Origin: Mycobacterium paraterrae
Lineage (GTDB): Bacteria > Actinomycetota > Actinomycetes > Mycobacteriales > Mycobacteriaceae
Length of the DNA stretch: 64,000 nucleotides
Reading direction: 5' to 3'
Assembly: GCF_022430545.2 (NCBI RefSeq)
Contig: NZ_CP092488.2
Span: forward strand, 5,084,001-5,148,000
Shown: piece by piece, positions 14,637 through 24,279 of the stretch
Numbering within the stretch: position 1 is the stretch's first letter
How the letters are laid out: each line of letters begins with the position of its first letter
The notes under the pieces: model-generated
What the model was told of the DNA's origin: nothing
Databases searched by the model: none
The model's input: the letters and a program-made list of their open reading frames with translations, nothing else
Program-made: the position numbers and the translations under genes

Positions 14637-17429
14637 TTGACCACCGAGTTCGCCCGCCAGGATCTGGCTAAAACATCAAGCGCCACAAGCGAACCCGATC
14701 GGGTGCGGGTGATCCGCGAAGGTGTCGCTTCCTACCTTCCCGACATCGATCCCGAGGAAACCGGCGAGTGGCTCGAATCCTTCGACGAGCTCCTCGAGCG
14801 TTCGGGACCGGCCCGTGCCCGCTACCTGATGCTCCGATTGCTCGAGCGAGCCGGTGAGCAGCGAGTCGCGCTGCCGTCACTGACATCGACCGACTACGTC
14901 AACACGATCCCGACCGAGATGGAGCCGTGGTTTCCCGGTGACGAGGACGTAGAACGCCGCTACCGCGCGTGGATCAGGTGGAACGCCGCCATCATGGTGC
15001 ACCGCGCCCAGCGCCCGGGAGTCGGTGTAGGAGGCCATATTTCGACCTATGCGTCGTCGGCCGCGCTGTACGAAGTCGGCTTCAACCATTTCTTCCGGGG
15101 CAAGTCCCACCCCGGCGGCGGCGACCAGGTGTTCATTCAGGGCCACGCCTCCCCCGGTATCTACGCCAGGGCTTTCCTCGAGGGCCGGCTGACCACCGAT
15201 CAACTCGACGGCTTCCGTCAAGAGCACAGCCACCCGGGCGGCGGTCTGCCGTCGTACCCGCACCCCCGGTTGATGCCAGACTTCTGGGAATTCCCGACGG
15301 TGTCGATGGGCCTCGGCCCGATGAACGCCATCTACCAGGCCAGGTTCAACCACTATCTGCACGACCGCGGCCTCAAGGACACCTCCGACCAGCACGTGTG
15401 GGCATTCCTCGGCGACGGCGAGATGGACGAGCCGGAGAGCCGCGGGCTCATCCAGGTCGCGGCCAACGAGGGTCTGGACAACTTGACGTTCGTCATCAAC
15501 TGCAATTTGCAGCGACTCGACGGCCCGGTTCGCGGTAACGGCAAGATCATCCAGGAGTTGGAGTCGTTCTTCCGTGGCGCTGGCTGGAACGTGATCAAGG
15601 TGGTGTGGGGCCGCGAGTGGGACGCGCTGCTGCACGCCGACCGCGACGGGGCGTTGGTGAACCTGATGAACACCACGCCAGATGGCGATTACCAGACGTA
15701 CAAAGCCAACGACGGCGCCTACGTGCGTGACCACTTCTTCGGCCGAGACCCGCGCACCAAGGCGCTCGTCGAGTCGATGACCGACGCCGAGATTTGGAAC
15801 CTCAAGCGAGGCGGTCACGACTATCGCAAGGTCTATGCCGCCTACCGCGCCGCCGTCGACCACCACGGGCAGCCGACGGTGATCCTGGCCAAGACCATCA
15901 AGGGTTATTCGCTGGGCGCCCACTTTCAGGGCCGCAACGCCACCCACCAAATGAAAAAGCTTGCACTGCAAGATCTCAAGGACTTCCGCGACGCCATCCG
16001 CATCCCGATCAGCGACGAGCAACTCGAGCAGGATCCCTACCTGCCGCCGTACTACCACCCGGGCGCCGAGGCGCCGGAGATCCGCTACCTGCTGGAGCGG
16101 CGACATGCGTTGGGCGGCTTCGTCCCCGAGCGTCGCACCAGGACCAAGGCCCTGCGCCTGCCAGGCCGCGACATCTACGCACCCCTGAAGAAGGGGTCGG
16201 GCCACCAGGAGGTCGCCACCACGATGGCGACGGTCCGGACCTTCAAAGAGCTGTTGCGCGACAAAGAGATCGGGCCGCGCATCGTGCCGATCATTCCCGA
16301 CGAGGCGCGCACGTTCGGCATGGACTCGTGGTTCCCGTCGCTGAAGATCTACAACCGCAACGGGCAGCTCTACACCGCCGTCGACGCCGATCTGATGTTG
16401 GCCTACAAGGAAAGCGAAGTCGGCCAGATCCTGCACGAAGGCATCAACGAGGCGGGGTCGGTGGCGTCGTTCACCGCGGCGGGCACGTCGTACTCGACGC
16501 ACAACGAGCCGATGATCCCGATCTACATCTTCTATTCGATGTTCGGCTTTCAGCGGACCGGCGACGGGTTGTGGGCGGCCGCCGACCAGATGACGCGCGG
16601 CTTTCTACTCGGCGCGACTGCCGGGCGCACGACGCTAACCGGCGAGGGGCTGCAGCACGCCGACGGTCAGTCGCTGCTGCTGGCCGCCACCAACCCCGCG
16701 GTGCTGTCCTACGACCCGGCGTTCGCCTTCGAGATCGCCTACATCATCGAAGACGGCCTGCGCCGGATGTACGGCGAGCACCCCGAGAACGTCCTCTACT
16801 ACCTGACGATCTACAACGAGCCGTACGTCCAGCCGGCGGAACCGGAGCACTTCGACCCCGAGGGCGTGCTGCGTGGCGTCTACCGCTACCGGCCGGCCCC
16901 CGAGGGCCGCACCAACACCGCCAACATCCTCGCGTCCGGGGTCTCGATGCCCTCGGCGCTGCGGGCCGCCGAGATGCTGGCCGCCGAATGGGACGTCGCC
17001 ACCGACGTGTGGTCGGTGACGAGCTGGAGCGAGCTCAACCGCGACGGCGTCGCGATCCAGACCCAACGGCTGCGGCATCCCGAACGGCCCGCCGCGGAGC
17101 CGTACGTGACGACGGCGCTGTCCAAGGCGAACGGCCCTTTCGTCGCCGTCTCCGATTGGATGCGCGCCGTGCCCGAGCAGATCCGGCCGTGGGTGCCAGG
17201 CACCTACGTCACGCTGGGCACCGACGGGTTCGGCTTCTCCGACACCCGCCCAGCCGCCCGCCGCTACTTCAACACCGACGCCGAATCGCAGGTCGTCGCG
17301 GTGCTCGAGGCGCTGGCCCGCGACGGCGATATAGACCCCTCGGTGCCGGTCGCGGCCGCGCGGCAGTACCGCATCGACGACGTGCAGGCCGCTCCGGCGC
17401 AGACCTCGGATCCCGGCCCCGGCGCCTGA
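14637..17429 (+). CDS. aceE: Pyruvate dehydrogenase E1 component AceE (homodimeric type)
   Basis: 930 residues from TTG 14637 (MTTEFARQDLAK), chosen because AAGGAG lies 8-13 bases upstream and the protein aligns with M. tuberculosis AceE from this point. It is the thiamine-diphosphate E1 of the pyruvate dehydrogenase complex, decarboxylating pyruvate and passing the acetyl group to the E2 lipoyl domain. The ThDP motif GDGEMDEPESRG...VINCN is near residue 257. Large conserved blocks (HSHPGGGLPSYPHPRLMPDFWEFPTVSMG; ADLMLAYKESEVGQILHEGINEAG) confirm the homodimeric class. It supplies acetyl-CoA to the lipid genes downstream, though a separate promoter is likely. Confidence 0.96.
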   Translation: MTTEFARQDLAKTSSATSEPDRVRVIREGVASYLPDIDPEETGEWLESFDELLERSGPARARYLMLRLLERAGEQRVALPSLTSTDYVNTIPTEMEPWFPGDEDVERRYRAWIRWNAAIMVHRAQRPGVGVGGHISTYASSAALYEVGFNHFFRGKSHPGGGDQVFIQGHASPGIYARAFLEGRLTTDQLDGFRQEHSHPGGGLPSYPHPRLMPDFWEFPTVSMGLGPMNAIYQARFNHYLHDRGLKDTSDQHVWAFLGDGEMDEPESRGLIQVAANEGLDNLTFVINCNLQRLDGPVRGNGKIIQELESFFRGAGWNVIKVVWGREWDALLHADRDGALVNLMNTTPDGDYQTYKANDGAYVRDHFFGRDPRTKALVESMTDAEIWNLKRGGHDYRKVYAAYRAAVDHHGQPTVILAKTIKGYSLGAHFQGRNATHQMKKLALQDLKDFRDAIRIPISDEQLEQDPYLPPYYHPGAEAPEIRYLLERRHALGGFVPERRTRTKALRLPGRDIYAPLKKGSGHQEVATTMATVRTFKELLRDKEIGPRIVPIIPDEARTFGMDSWFPSLKIYNRNGQLYTAVDADLMLAYKESEVGQILHEGINEAGSVASFTAAGTSYSTHNEPMIPIYIFYSMFGFQRTGDGLWAAADQMTRGFLLGATAGRTTLTGEGLQHADGQSLLLAATNPAVLSYDPAFAFEIAYIIEDGLRRMYGEHPENVLYYLTIYNEPYVQPAEPEHFDPEGVLRGVYRYRPAPEGRTNTANILASGVSMPSALRAAEMLAAEWDVATDVWSVTSWSELNRDGVAIQTQRLRHPERPAAEPYVTTALSKANGPFVAVSDWMRAVPEQIRPWVPGTYVTLGTDGFGFSDTRPAARRYFNTDAESQVVAVLEALARDGDIDPSVPVAAARQYRIDDVQAAPAQTSDPGPGA

Positions 17430-17493
17430 CGCCGCGGGTGACCCGCCACGCGCCTTGGCAGAAACATCCAGAAAATCGGCGTAGCTTTTAGGG

Positions 17494-18792
17494 ATGCCCG
17501 ACAAGCAGTTCCGCACTCCCCCGACAACCCTGGACCTGCTGGACACCGTTCCGGAGTCGCTGCTGCGGCGGTTGAAGCAGTATTCCGGCCGGTTCTCCAC
17601 CGAAGCAGTGAGCGCCATGCAGGAGCGGCTCCCGTTCTTCGCGGAGTTGGAGGCCTCCCAGCGGGCCAGCTTGGCCCTGGTCGTGCAGACCGCTGTCGCC
17701 AACTTCGTCGAGTGGATGACCGACCCGAGCAGCAACGTCAACTACACCGCCCGGGCATTCGAGCTGATGCCCCAGGATCTGACCCAGCGCATGCCGCTGC
17801 GCCACTCCGTCGACATGATCCGGGTGACGCTGGAGTTCTTCGAGGAGGTCGCCCCGCTGCTGGCCCGCTCCGACGAGCAGCTGACGGCGCTGACGGTCGG
17901 GATTTTGAAGTACAGCCGCGACTTGGCGTTCAGCGCCGCGACGGCCTACGCCGACGCCGCCGAGGCGCGCGGAACCTGGGACAGCCGGATGGAGGCCACG
18001 GTCGTCGACGCAGTGGTCCGCGGCGACACCGGCCCCGAGTTGTTGTCCCGCGCCGCGGCGCTGAACTGGGACGCCGGGGCCCCGGCAACGGTGGTGGTGG
18101 GCATTCCGGCTCCCGGTCGGGAAAACCATGCCAGCCAGGACGTTCGCGACATCGCCGCGCGTCACGGTCGTGCAGCGCTGACCGACGTGCACGGCACGTA
18201 TCTGGTGGCCATCGTGTCCGGCCAGCTGACGCCGACCGAGAAGGTCTTCGGCGCGCTGCTCGACGCCTTCTCCGACGGCCCGGTGGTGATCGGGCCGACC
18301 GCGCCGATGCTGACGGCGGCTTACCACAGCGCCAGCGAAGCGATCTCCGGGATGAACGCGGTGGCCGGTTGGCGGGGCGCGCCGCGCCCGGTGCTGGCTC
18401 GTGAACTACTACCCGAGCGGGCCCTGATGGGCGATGCGGCGGCTATCGCGGCCCTTCATACCGACGTGATGCGACCGCTGGCCGACGCCGGTCCGACCCT
18501 TACCGAGACGCTGGACGCTTACCTGGACTGCGGCGGCGCCATCGAGGCCTGTGCCCGCAAACTGTTCGTTCATCCAAACACGGTGCGATACCGGCTCCGA
18601 CGTATCGCCGACTTCACCGGACGTGATCCGACGCTGCCACGCGACGCCTATGTCCTGCGCGTCGCGGCGACCGTGGGGCACCTCGCATACCAGGCCCAAC
18701 AGTCCAGCGCTGCCAGCAACGTGGTGACGCCTGTCACTCCGCCGATCGAAAAGGACCTGGTCGCGCCGTCGGTGATCGGGAATGTCCGATAG
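17494..18792 (+). CDS. mabR: MabR, PucR-type regulator of the FAS-II operon
   Basis: 432 residues. The C-terminus has the PucR-type helix-turn-helix (YLDCGGAIEACARKLFVHPNTVRYRLRRIADFTG). The upstream half is a GGDEF-like/regulatory region. It sits directly before fabD as does Rv2242, shown in mycobacteria to be MabR, an essential regulator of mycolic acid synthesis genes. Its known operator, TTTTGT-N9-ACAAAA, is present 41 bp after this gene at 18834-18854. ATG 17494 is preceded by TTTTAGGG. DNA-binding role is established for the family; effector (long-chain acyl-CoA) is reported for the orthologue. Confidence 0.93.
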   Translation: MPDKQFRTPPTTLDLLDTVPESLLRRLKQYSGRFSTEAVSAMQERLPFFAELEASQRASLALVVQTAVANFVEWMTDPSSNVNYTARAFELMPQDLTQRMPLRHSVDMIRVTLEFFEEVAPLLARSDEQLTALTVGILKYSRDLAFSAATAYADAAEARGTWDSRMEATVVDAVVRGDTGPELLSRAAALNWDAGAPATVVVGIPAPGRENHASQDVRDIAARHGRAALTDVHGTYLVAIVSGQLTPTEKVFGALLDAFSDGPVVIGPTAPMLTAAYHSASEAISGMNAVAGWRGAPRPVLARELLPERALMGDAAAIAALHTDVMRPLADAGPTLTETLDAYLDCGGAIEACARKLFVHPNTVRYRLRRIADFTGRDPTLPRDAYVLRVAATVGHLAYQAQQSSAASNVVTPVTPPIEKDLVAPSVIGNVR

Positions 18793-18833
18793 CAGATTGC
18801 GGCGAGGTATCGAACATGTCGCATCGCGTGCTG

Positions 18834-18854
18834 TTTTGTGGAGTTTCCACAAAA
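18834..18854. promoter_or_regulatory. MabR operator upstream of fabD
   Basis: A perfect 9-bp inverted repeat, TTTTGTGGA-GTT-TCCACAAAA, contains TTTTGT-N9-ACAAAA, the reported MabR recognition sequence. It lies 66 bp before the fabD GTG, in the only sizeable gap between mabR and the FAS-II genes. Control of fabD-acpM-kasA-kasB-accD6 from here is expected. Confidence 0.92.
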
Positions 18855-18920
18855 ACATAAGACAAGGTTCATAATCCTTTACACGGCACAAAGACGTCTT
18901 CACAGTGTTCCCTTAATAAC

Positions 18921-19829
18921 GTGATTGCGTTGCTGGCGCCCGGACAAGGGTCGCAGACCGAGGGGATGCTCTCGCCGTGGTTGGAACTACCCGGCGCCGC
19001 TGACCGACTGTCGTCGTGGTCGACCGCGAGCGGACTGGACCTTGCGCGGCTCGGCACCACCGCCTCTACCGAGGAGATCACCGACACCAAGATCGCCCAG
19101 CCCCTGATCGTGGCGGCCACCCTGCTCGCTTACCAGGAATTGACCGCGCGTGGTCTGCTGGCGGGTAAAGACGTCATCGTTGCCGGCCACTCGGTCGGTG
19201 AGATCGCCGCGTACGCGATCGCCGGGGTGCTTTCCGCCGACGACGCTGTCGCTCTCGCCGCCACCCGCGGCGCTGAGATGGCGAAGGCATGCGCCAACGA
19301 ACCGACTGGAATGTCGGCGGTGCTCGGCGGCGACGAGGCCGCAGTCCTCGCGAGACTCGAGCAGCTCGACCTGGTCGCGGCCAACCGCAATGCCGCCGGG
19401 CAGATTGTGGCCGCCGGGCGGCTGAGTGCGCTGGACAAACTCGCCGAAGACCCGCCGGAGAAGGCCCGCGTCCGCGCGTTGGGTGTGGCCGGCGCCTTCC
19501 ACACCGAATTCATGGCCTCGGCGCTCGACGGATACGCCGCGGCGGCGCAGAGCGTAACGACCTCCGAACCGACGTCGACGCTGCTGTCCAACCGCGACGG
19601 CCAGCCGGTGACCTCGGCCGCCGATGCGATGGAAAAGCTTGTGGCACAACTGACCCGGCCCGTGCGCTGGGACCTGTGCTCCGAGACGCTGCGTCAGCGC
19701 AGCGTGACCGCGATTGTCGAGTTCCCACCGGCGGGAGCTCTATCCGGCATCGCCAAGCGCGAACTTCGCGGGACCCCGACGCACGCCGTCAAGACTCCCG
19801 CCGACCTGGATGGTTTGGCAGAGCTGTAA
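18921..19829 (+). CDS. fabD: Malonyl-CoA:ACP transacylase FabD
   Basis: 302 residues. The nucleophile motif GHSVGE places the active Ser at residue 91, and the entry motif LLAPGQGSQ and the FHTEFM His region are intact. FabD loads malonate from malonyl-CoA onto AcpM for FAS-II chain extension of meromycolate precursors. It is the first gene of the operon under the MabR operator. GTG 18921 is the expected start by alignment. The next gene, acpM, begins 87 bp downstream. Confidence 0.95.
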   Translation: MIALLAPGQGSQTEGMLSPWLELPGAADRLSSWSTASGLDLARLGTTASTEEITDTKIAQPLIVAATLLAYQELTARGLLAGKDVIVAGHSVGEIAAYAIAGVLSADDAVALAATRGAEMAKACANEPTGMSAVLGGDEAAVLARLEQLDLVAANRNAAGQIVAAGRLSALDKLAEDPPEKARVRALGVAGAFHTEFMASALDGYAAAAQSVTTSEPTSTLLSNRDGQPVTSAADAMEKLVAQLTRPVRWDLCSETLRQRSVTAIVEFPPAGALSGIAKRELRGTPTHAVKTPADLDGLAEL

Positions 19830-19916
19830 ACCTGTGGCTCGCAACCGAATTCGCTAAATCTGTCCGTTATCACAACCACAGAGCAGTACACAACACATTA
19901 CGAAGGGAAACACAAC

Positions 19917-20225
19917 GTGTCCGTCAGCCAGGAAGAAATCATCGCCGGTATCGCCGAGATCATCGAAGAGGTCACGGGTATCGAGCCGTCGGAGATCACC
20001 CCGGAGAAGTCGTTCGTCGACGACCTGGACATCGACTCGCTGTCGATGGTGGAGATCGCCGTGCAGACCGAGGACAAGTACGGCGTGAAGATCCCCGACG
20101 AGGACCTCGCCGGTCTGCGCACCGTCGGCGACGTCGTGAACTACATCCAGAAGCTGGAAGAAGAGAACCCCGAAGCCGCCCAGGCGCTGCGGGCCAAGTT
20201 CGAGGCAGAGGCTGAGAGCAAGTGA
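19917..20225 (+). CDS. acpM: Meromycolate-extension acyl carrier protein AcpM
   Basis: 102 residues, acidic. The phosphopantetheine attachment motif DIDSLSMVE places the modified Ser at residue 41. A C-terminal extension of about 20 residues rich in Glu/Ala (EEENPEAAQALRAKFEAEAESK) distinguishes AcpM from ordinary ACP and matches the mycobacterial protein. AcpM carries growing meromycolate chains between FabD, KasA/KasB and the reductases. A GAAGGGA ribosome site precedes GTG 19917. Its stop overlaps the kasA GTG (GTGA). Confidence 0.96.
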   Translation: MSVSQEEIIAGIAEIIEEVTGIEPSEITPEKSFVDDLDIDSLSMVEIAVQTEDKYGVKIPDEDLAGLRTVGDVVNYIQKLEEENPEAAQALRAKFEAEAESK

Positions 20226-21472
20226 CAAAACCTTCCACTGCTAACGGCGGTTACCCCAATGTTGTGGTAACCGCCGTCGAGGCGACGACGTCGATCGCGC
20301 CAGACATCGAAAGCACGTGGAAGGGTCTGCTGGCCGGAGAATCCGGCATCCGCGTGCTCGAGGACGAGTTCGTCTCGAAGTGGGACCTGCCGGTGAAGAT
20401 CGGCGGCCACCTCAAGGAACCCGTCGACGACCACATGGGCCGGCTGGATTTGCGACGCATGTCGTACGTCCAGCGGCTGGCCAAGCACCTCAGCGGCCGG
20501 CTGTGGGAATCCGCCGGCAGTCCTGAGGTCGACCCCGACCGGTTCGCGGTCGTGATCGGCACAGGGCTGGGCGGGGCCGAGAAGATCGTCGAAACGTACG
20601 ACCTGATGAACGAGGGCGGGCCACGGAAGGTGTCTCCGCTCGCCGTGCAGATGATCATGCCGAACGGCGCCGCCGCCGTCGTGGGTCTGCAACTCGGCGC
20701 CCGCGCCGGGGTGGTGACCCCGGTGTCTGCGTGTTCGTCGGGCTCGGAGGCAATTGCGCACGCATGGCGACAAATCGTCATGGGCGACGCCGACTTTGCG
20801 GTCTGCGGCGGGGTCGAGGGCAACATCGAGGCCCTGCCGATCGCGGCGTTCTCGATGATGCGCGCGATGTCGACCAAGAACGACGATCCAGAAGGCGCGT
20901 CGCGGCCGTTTGATAAGAACCGTGACGGCTTCGTGTTCGGTGAGGCCGGCGCGATGATGATCATCGAGACCGAAGAGCATGCCAAGGCCCGCGGCGCCAA
21001 GCCGCTGGCCCGGTTGATGGGTGCCGGCATCACGTCGGACGCGTTCCACATGGTGGCTCCGGCCGCCGATGGTGTTCGCGCCGGACGGGCGATGGCCCGC
21101 TCGCTGGAGTTGGCCGGCTTGTCTCCCAAGGACGTCGACCACATCAACGCGCACGCCACCGCCACACCGATCGGCGACACCGCGGAGGCCAACGCCATCC
21201 GGGTCGCCGGATGCCCGGAGGCCGCCGTGTATGCCCCGAAGGGCGCGTTGGGTCACTCCATCGGTGCGGTGGGGGCCCTCGAGTCGGTGCTGACGGTGCT
21301 CACCCTGCGGGATGGCGTCATTCCGCCGACACTTAACTACACCACTCCCGACCCGGAGATCGACCTCGACGTCGTCGCCGGCGAGCCGCGTTATGGCGAA
21401 TACCAGTACGCCATCAACAACTCGTTCGGCTTCGGTGGACACAACGTCGCGTTGGCCTTCGGTCGATACTGA
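20222..21472 (+). CDS. kasA: Beta-ketoacyl-ACP synthase KasA
   Basis: 416 residues, the same length as M. tuberculosis KasA. Catalytic Cys171 lies in VSACSSGSEA; the two catalytic His are in INAHATATPIGD and KGALGHSIGAVGA; the C-terminal NNSFGFGGHN loop is intact. It extends AcpM-bound chains by two carbons in meromycolate synthesis and is the target of thiolactomycin and related inhibitors. It starts in a four-base overlap with acpM. About 82 bp separate it from kasB, where the only likely extra signal is a ribosome site. Confidence 0.96.
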   Translation: MTKPSTANGGYPNVVVTAVEATTSIAPDIESTWKGLLAGESGIRVLEDEFVSKWDLPVKIGGHLKEPVDDHMGRLDLRRMSYVQRLAKHLSGRLWESAGSPEVDPDRFAVVIGTGLGGAEKIVETYDLMNEGGPRKVSPLAVQMIMPNGAAAVVGLQLGARAGVVTPVSACSSGSEAIAHAWRQIVMGDADFAVCGGVEGNIEALPIAAFSMMRAMSTKNDDPEGASRPFDKNRDGFVFGEAGAMMIIETEEHAKARGAKPLARLMGAGITSDAFHMVAPAADGVRAGRAMARSLELAGLSPKDVDHINAHATATPIGDTAEANAIRVAGCPEAAVYAPKGALGHSIGAVGALESVLTVLTLRDGVIPPTLNYTTPDPEIDLDVVAGEPRYGEYQYAINNSFGFGGHNVALAFGRY

Positions 21473-21554
21473 CACACCGTCGGGTGACGTGGCGGGCCGG
21501 AGAAGCTGGCCCGCCGCAGAACCCGAGTTTGAGAAAGGCACGTTCGTAGGGCAT

Positions 21555-22823
21555 ATGACCACATCGTCAAAGTTGGCTACGGGAAACGGATTTCCCGACA
21601 TTGTTGTCACCGGTGTCGCGATGACGACCGCTCTGGCAACCGACGCCGAGACCACGTGGAAGATGCTGCTGGACGGGCAAAGCGGAATCCGGACCCTCGA
21701 CGACCCGTTCGTCGAGGAGTTCGATCTGCCAGTCCGTATCGGCGGTCACCTGCTCGAGGAATTCGACAGTCAGCTCAATCGCGTCGAAAACCGCCGAATG
21801 GGCTACCTGCAAAAGATGGCCACGGTGCTGAACCGGCGGCTGTGGGAGAGCATCGGCTCGCCCGAGATCGACACCAACCGCTTGACGGTCTCGATCGGCA
21901 CCGGCATCGGGTCCAGCGAAGAGTTGATCTTCGCCTATGACGGCATGCGTGAGAAGGGCATGAAGGCGGTCTCCCCCCTGGCCGTGCAGATGTACATGCC
22001 CAACGCCGCCGCCGCGACGGTCGGACTGCAGCACCAGGCTAAGGCCGGCGTGATGACCGCCGTGTCGGCGTGCGCGTCGGGCTCCGAGGGCATTGCCCGC
22101 GCCTGGCAGCAGCTGGCACTCGGCGAAGCCGACATCGCGATCTGCGGTGGCGTCGAGACCAAGATCGAAGCGGTGCCGATCGCTGGGTTCGCCCAGATGC
22201 GCATCGTGATGTCGACCAACAACGACGACCCCGCCGGTGCGTGCCGCCCGTTCGACAAAGACCGTGACGGCTTTGTTTTCGGCGAGGCCGGAGCGTTGAT
22301 GGTGATCGAGACCGAGGAGCACGCCAAGGCTCGCGGCGCCAACATTTTGGCGCGGCTGATGGGGGCCAGCGTCACCTCCGACGGCTTCCACATGGTGGCG
22401 CCGGACCCCAACGGTGAGCGGGCCGGGCACGCCATGACCCGGGCGATCCAGCTCGCCGGGCTGCAGCCGTCCGACATCAAACACATCAACGCCCACGCCA
22501 CCGGCACCTCCGTCGGCGATGTTGCCGAAGGCAAGGCGATCAACCGGGCGCTGGGTCCCGGTGGCGGCAACGCGGCGGTGTACGCCCCCAAGGGCGCGCT
22601 CGGCCACTCCGTCGGTGCTGTCGGCGCCGTCGAATCGATCCTCACCGTCCTGGCCCTCCGCGATCAGGTCATCCCGCCGACGCTCAACCTGAAGAACCTG
22701 GACCCGGAGATCGACCTCGACGTGGTGGCGGGCACGCCGCGGACGGGCGACTACGACTACGCCATCAACAATTCGTTCGGCTTTGGCGGGCACAACGTGG
22801 CACTCACTTTCGGCCGGTACTGA
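21555..22823 (+). CDS. kasB: Beta-ketoacyl-ACP synthase KasB
   Basis: 422 residues from ATG 21555, closely related to KasA and evidently a tandem duplicate. Catalytic Cys173 (VSACASGSEG), the His motifs (INAHATGTSVGD, KGALGHSVGAVGA) and the NNSFGFGGHN loop are intact. KasB performs the last extensions giving full-length mycolates; its loss in M. tuberculosis removes acid-fastness. The start is uncertain: an in-frame GTG at 21487 would add 23 residues whose end (EKGTFVGH) resembles the annotated M. tuberculosis N-terminus (EGTFARP). Confidence 0.94.
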   Translation: MTTSSKLATGNGFPDIVVTGVAMTTALATDAETTWKMLLDGQSGIRTLDDPFVEEFDLPVRIGGHLLEEFDSQLNRVENRRMGYLQKMATVLNRRLWESIGSPEIDTNRLTVSIGTGIGSSEELIFAYDGMREKGMKAVSPLAVQMYMPNAAAATVGLQHQAKAGVMTAVSACASGSEGIARAWQQLALGEADIAICGGVETKIEAVPIAGFAQMRIVMSTNNDDPAGACRPFDKDRDGFVFGEAGALMVIETEEHAKARGANILARLMGASVTSDGFHMVAPDPNGERAGHAMTRAIQLAGLQPSDIKHINAHATGTSVGDVAEGKAINRALGPGGGNAAVYAPKGALGHSVGAVGAVESILTVLALRDQVIPPTLNLKNLDPEIDLDVVAGTPRTGDYDYAINNSFGFGGHNVALTFGRY

Positions 22824-22854
22824 CCGATCAGCACTTAAGACGAGGAGACCTGCG

Positions 22855-24276
22855 ATGACGACCCTGGCCCCTGAGGCAATCGACGAGTCGCTCGACCCGC
22901 GCGATCCGCTGCTGCGACTGAGCAGGTTCTTCGACGACGGCAGCATCGAATTGCTGCACGAGCGCGACCGCTCCGGCGTACTCGCCGCCGGCGGAACCGT
23001 CAACGGCGTGCGCACCATCGCGTTCGCCACCGACGGCACCGTGATGGGCGGCGCGATGGGCCTCGAGGGTTGCACGCACATCGTCAGCGCCTACGACACC
23101 GCCATCGAGGAACAGAGCCCGATCGTGGGTATCTGGCACTCCGGCGGCGCCCGGCTGGCCGAGGGCGTCAAGGCCCTGCACGCCGTCGGTCTGGTGTTCG
23201 AGGCGATGATCCGGGCGTCCGGTTACATCCCGCAAATCTCCGTCGTGGTCGGCTTCGCCGCGGGCGGTGCCGCCTACGGTCCGGCGCTCACCGACGTAGT
23301 CATCATGGCGCCGGAGGGCCGGGTGTTCGTCACCGGACCCGACGTCGTCCGCAGCGTCACCGGCGAGGACGTCGACATGGCGTCGCTGGGTGGCCCCGAT
23401 ACCCACCACAAGAAGTCCGGCGTGTGCCACATCGTCGCCGACGACGAGGCCGACGCCTACGAGCGCGGTCGCCGGTTGGTCGGATTGTTCTGCCAGCAGG
23501 GGCATTTCGACCGCAGCAAGGCCGAGGCGCACGAGACCGACCTGCACGCGCTGCTGCCTGAATCGCCGCGACGGGCCTACGACGTGCACCCGCTGGTCAA
23601 CGCGTTGCTCGATGACGACGCACCCTTCGATGAGTTTCAGGCCAAGTGGGCGCCGTCGATGGTGGTCGGCCTGGGCCGGTTGTCCGGACGCTCGGTGGGC
23701 GTGCTCGCCAACAACCCGCTGCGGCTGGGCGGCTGCCTGAACTCCGAAAGCGCCGAGAAGGCAGCACGTTTCGTGCGGCTGTGCGACGCGTTCGGCATCC
23801 CGCTGATCGTGATCGTCGACGTGCCCGGTTACCTGCCCGGTGTGGATCAGGAATGGGGCGGCGTCGTTCGTCGCGGCGCCAAGCTGCTGCACGCCTTCGG
23901 CGAGGCCACCGTTCCGCGGGTCACGTTGGTGACCCGAAAGATCTACGGCGGGGCCTACATCGCGATGAACTCGCGCTCGCTGGGCGCCACCAAGGTGTTC
24001 GCCTGGCCGGACGCCGAAGTCGCGGTGATGGGCGCCAAGGCGGCCGTCGGCATTCTGCACAAGAAGAAGCTCGCCGCCGCGGCCGACCACGAGCGTGACG
24101 CGCTGCACGAGGAACTCGCCGCCGAGCACGAGCGGATCGCCGGTGGCGTCGACAACGCCATCGAGATCGGCGTCGTCGACGAGAAGATCGACCCCGCTCA
24201 TACCCGCGGCAAGATCACCGAGGCGCTGGCCGAGGCACCGGCCCGGCGCGGACGCCACAAGAACATCCCGCTGTAA
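22855..24276 (+). CDS. accD6: Acetyl-/propionyl-CoA carboxylase beta subunit AccD6
   Basis: 473 residues of biotin-dependent carboxyltransferase (N and C crotonase-like halves). Characteristic segments are VGIWHSGGARLAEG, GFAAGGAAYGPAL and VTRKIYGGAYIAMNS. With an alpha subunit such as AccA3, encoded elsewhere, AccD6 makes malonyl-CoA for FAS-I and FAS-II. It is the last gene of the MabR-controlled operon. GAGGAG (22842-22847) precedes ATG 22855. The convergent SDR gene ends 4 bp after its stop. Confidence 0.95.
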   Translation: MTTLAPEAIDESLDPRDPLLRLSRFFDDGSIELLHERDRSGVLAAGGTVNGVRTIAFATDGTVMGGAMGLEGCTHIVSAYDTAIEEQSPIVGIWHSGGARLAEGVKALHAVGLVFEAMIRASGYIPQISVVVGFAAGGAAYGPALTDVVIMAPEGRVFVTGPDVVRSVTGEDVDMASLGGPDTHHKKSGVCHIVADDEADAYERGRRLVGLFCQQGHFDRSKAEAHETDLHALLPESPRRAYDVHPLVNALLDDDAPFDEFQAKWAPSMVVGLGRLSGRSVGVLANNPLRLGGCLNSESAEKAARFVRLCDAFGIPLIVIVDVPGYLPGVDQEWGGVVRRGAKLLHAFGEATVPRVTLVTRKIYGGAYIAMNSRSLGATKVFAWPDAEVAVMGAKAAVGILHKKKLAAAADHERDALHEELAAEHERIAGGVDNAIEIGVVDEKIDPAHTRGKITEALAEAPARRGRHKNIPL

Positions 24277-24279
24277 GCC

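Noticed and set aside
14877..16502. 541-codon minus-strand frame antisense to aceE
   Set aside because: No family likeness; AceE in the other strand is complete and conserved. High GC makes long shadow frames.
15794..17491. 565-codon plus-strand frame inside aceE
   Set aside because: Arg/Pro-rich shadow in a second frame of a well-supported gene.
20141..24258. Long minus-strand frames over kasA, kasB and accD6 (504, 504 and 476 codons)
   Set aside because: All are antisense to conserved enzymes with intact active sites; no recognisable domains.
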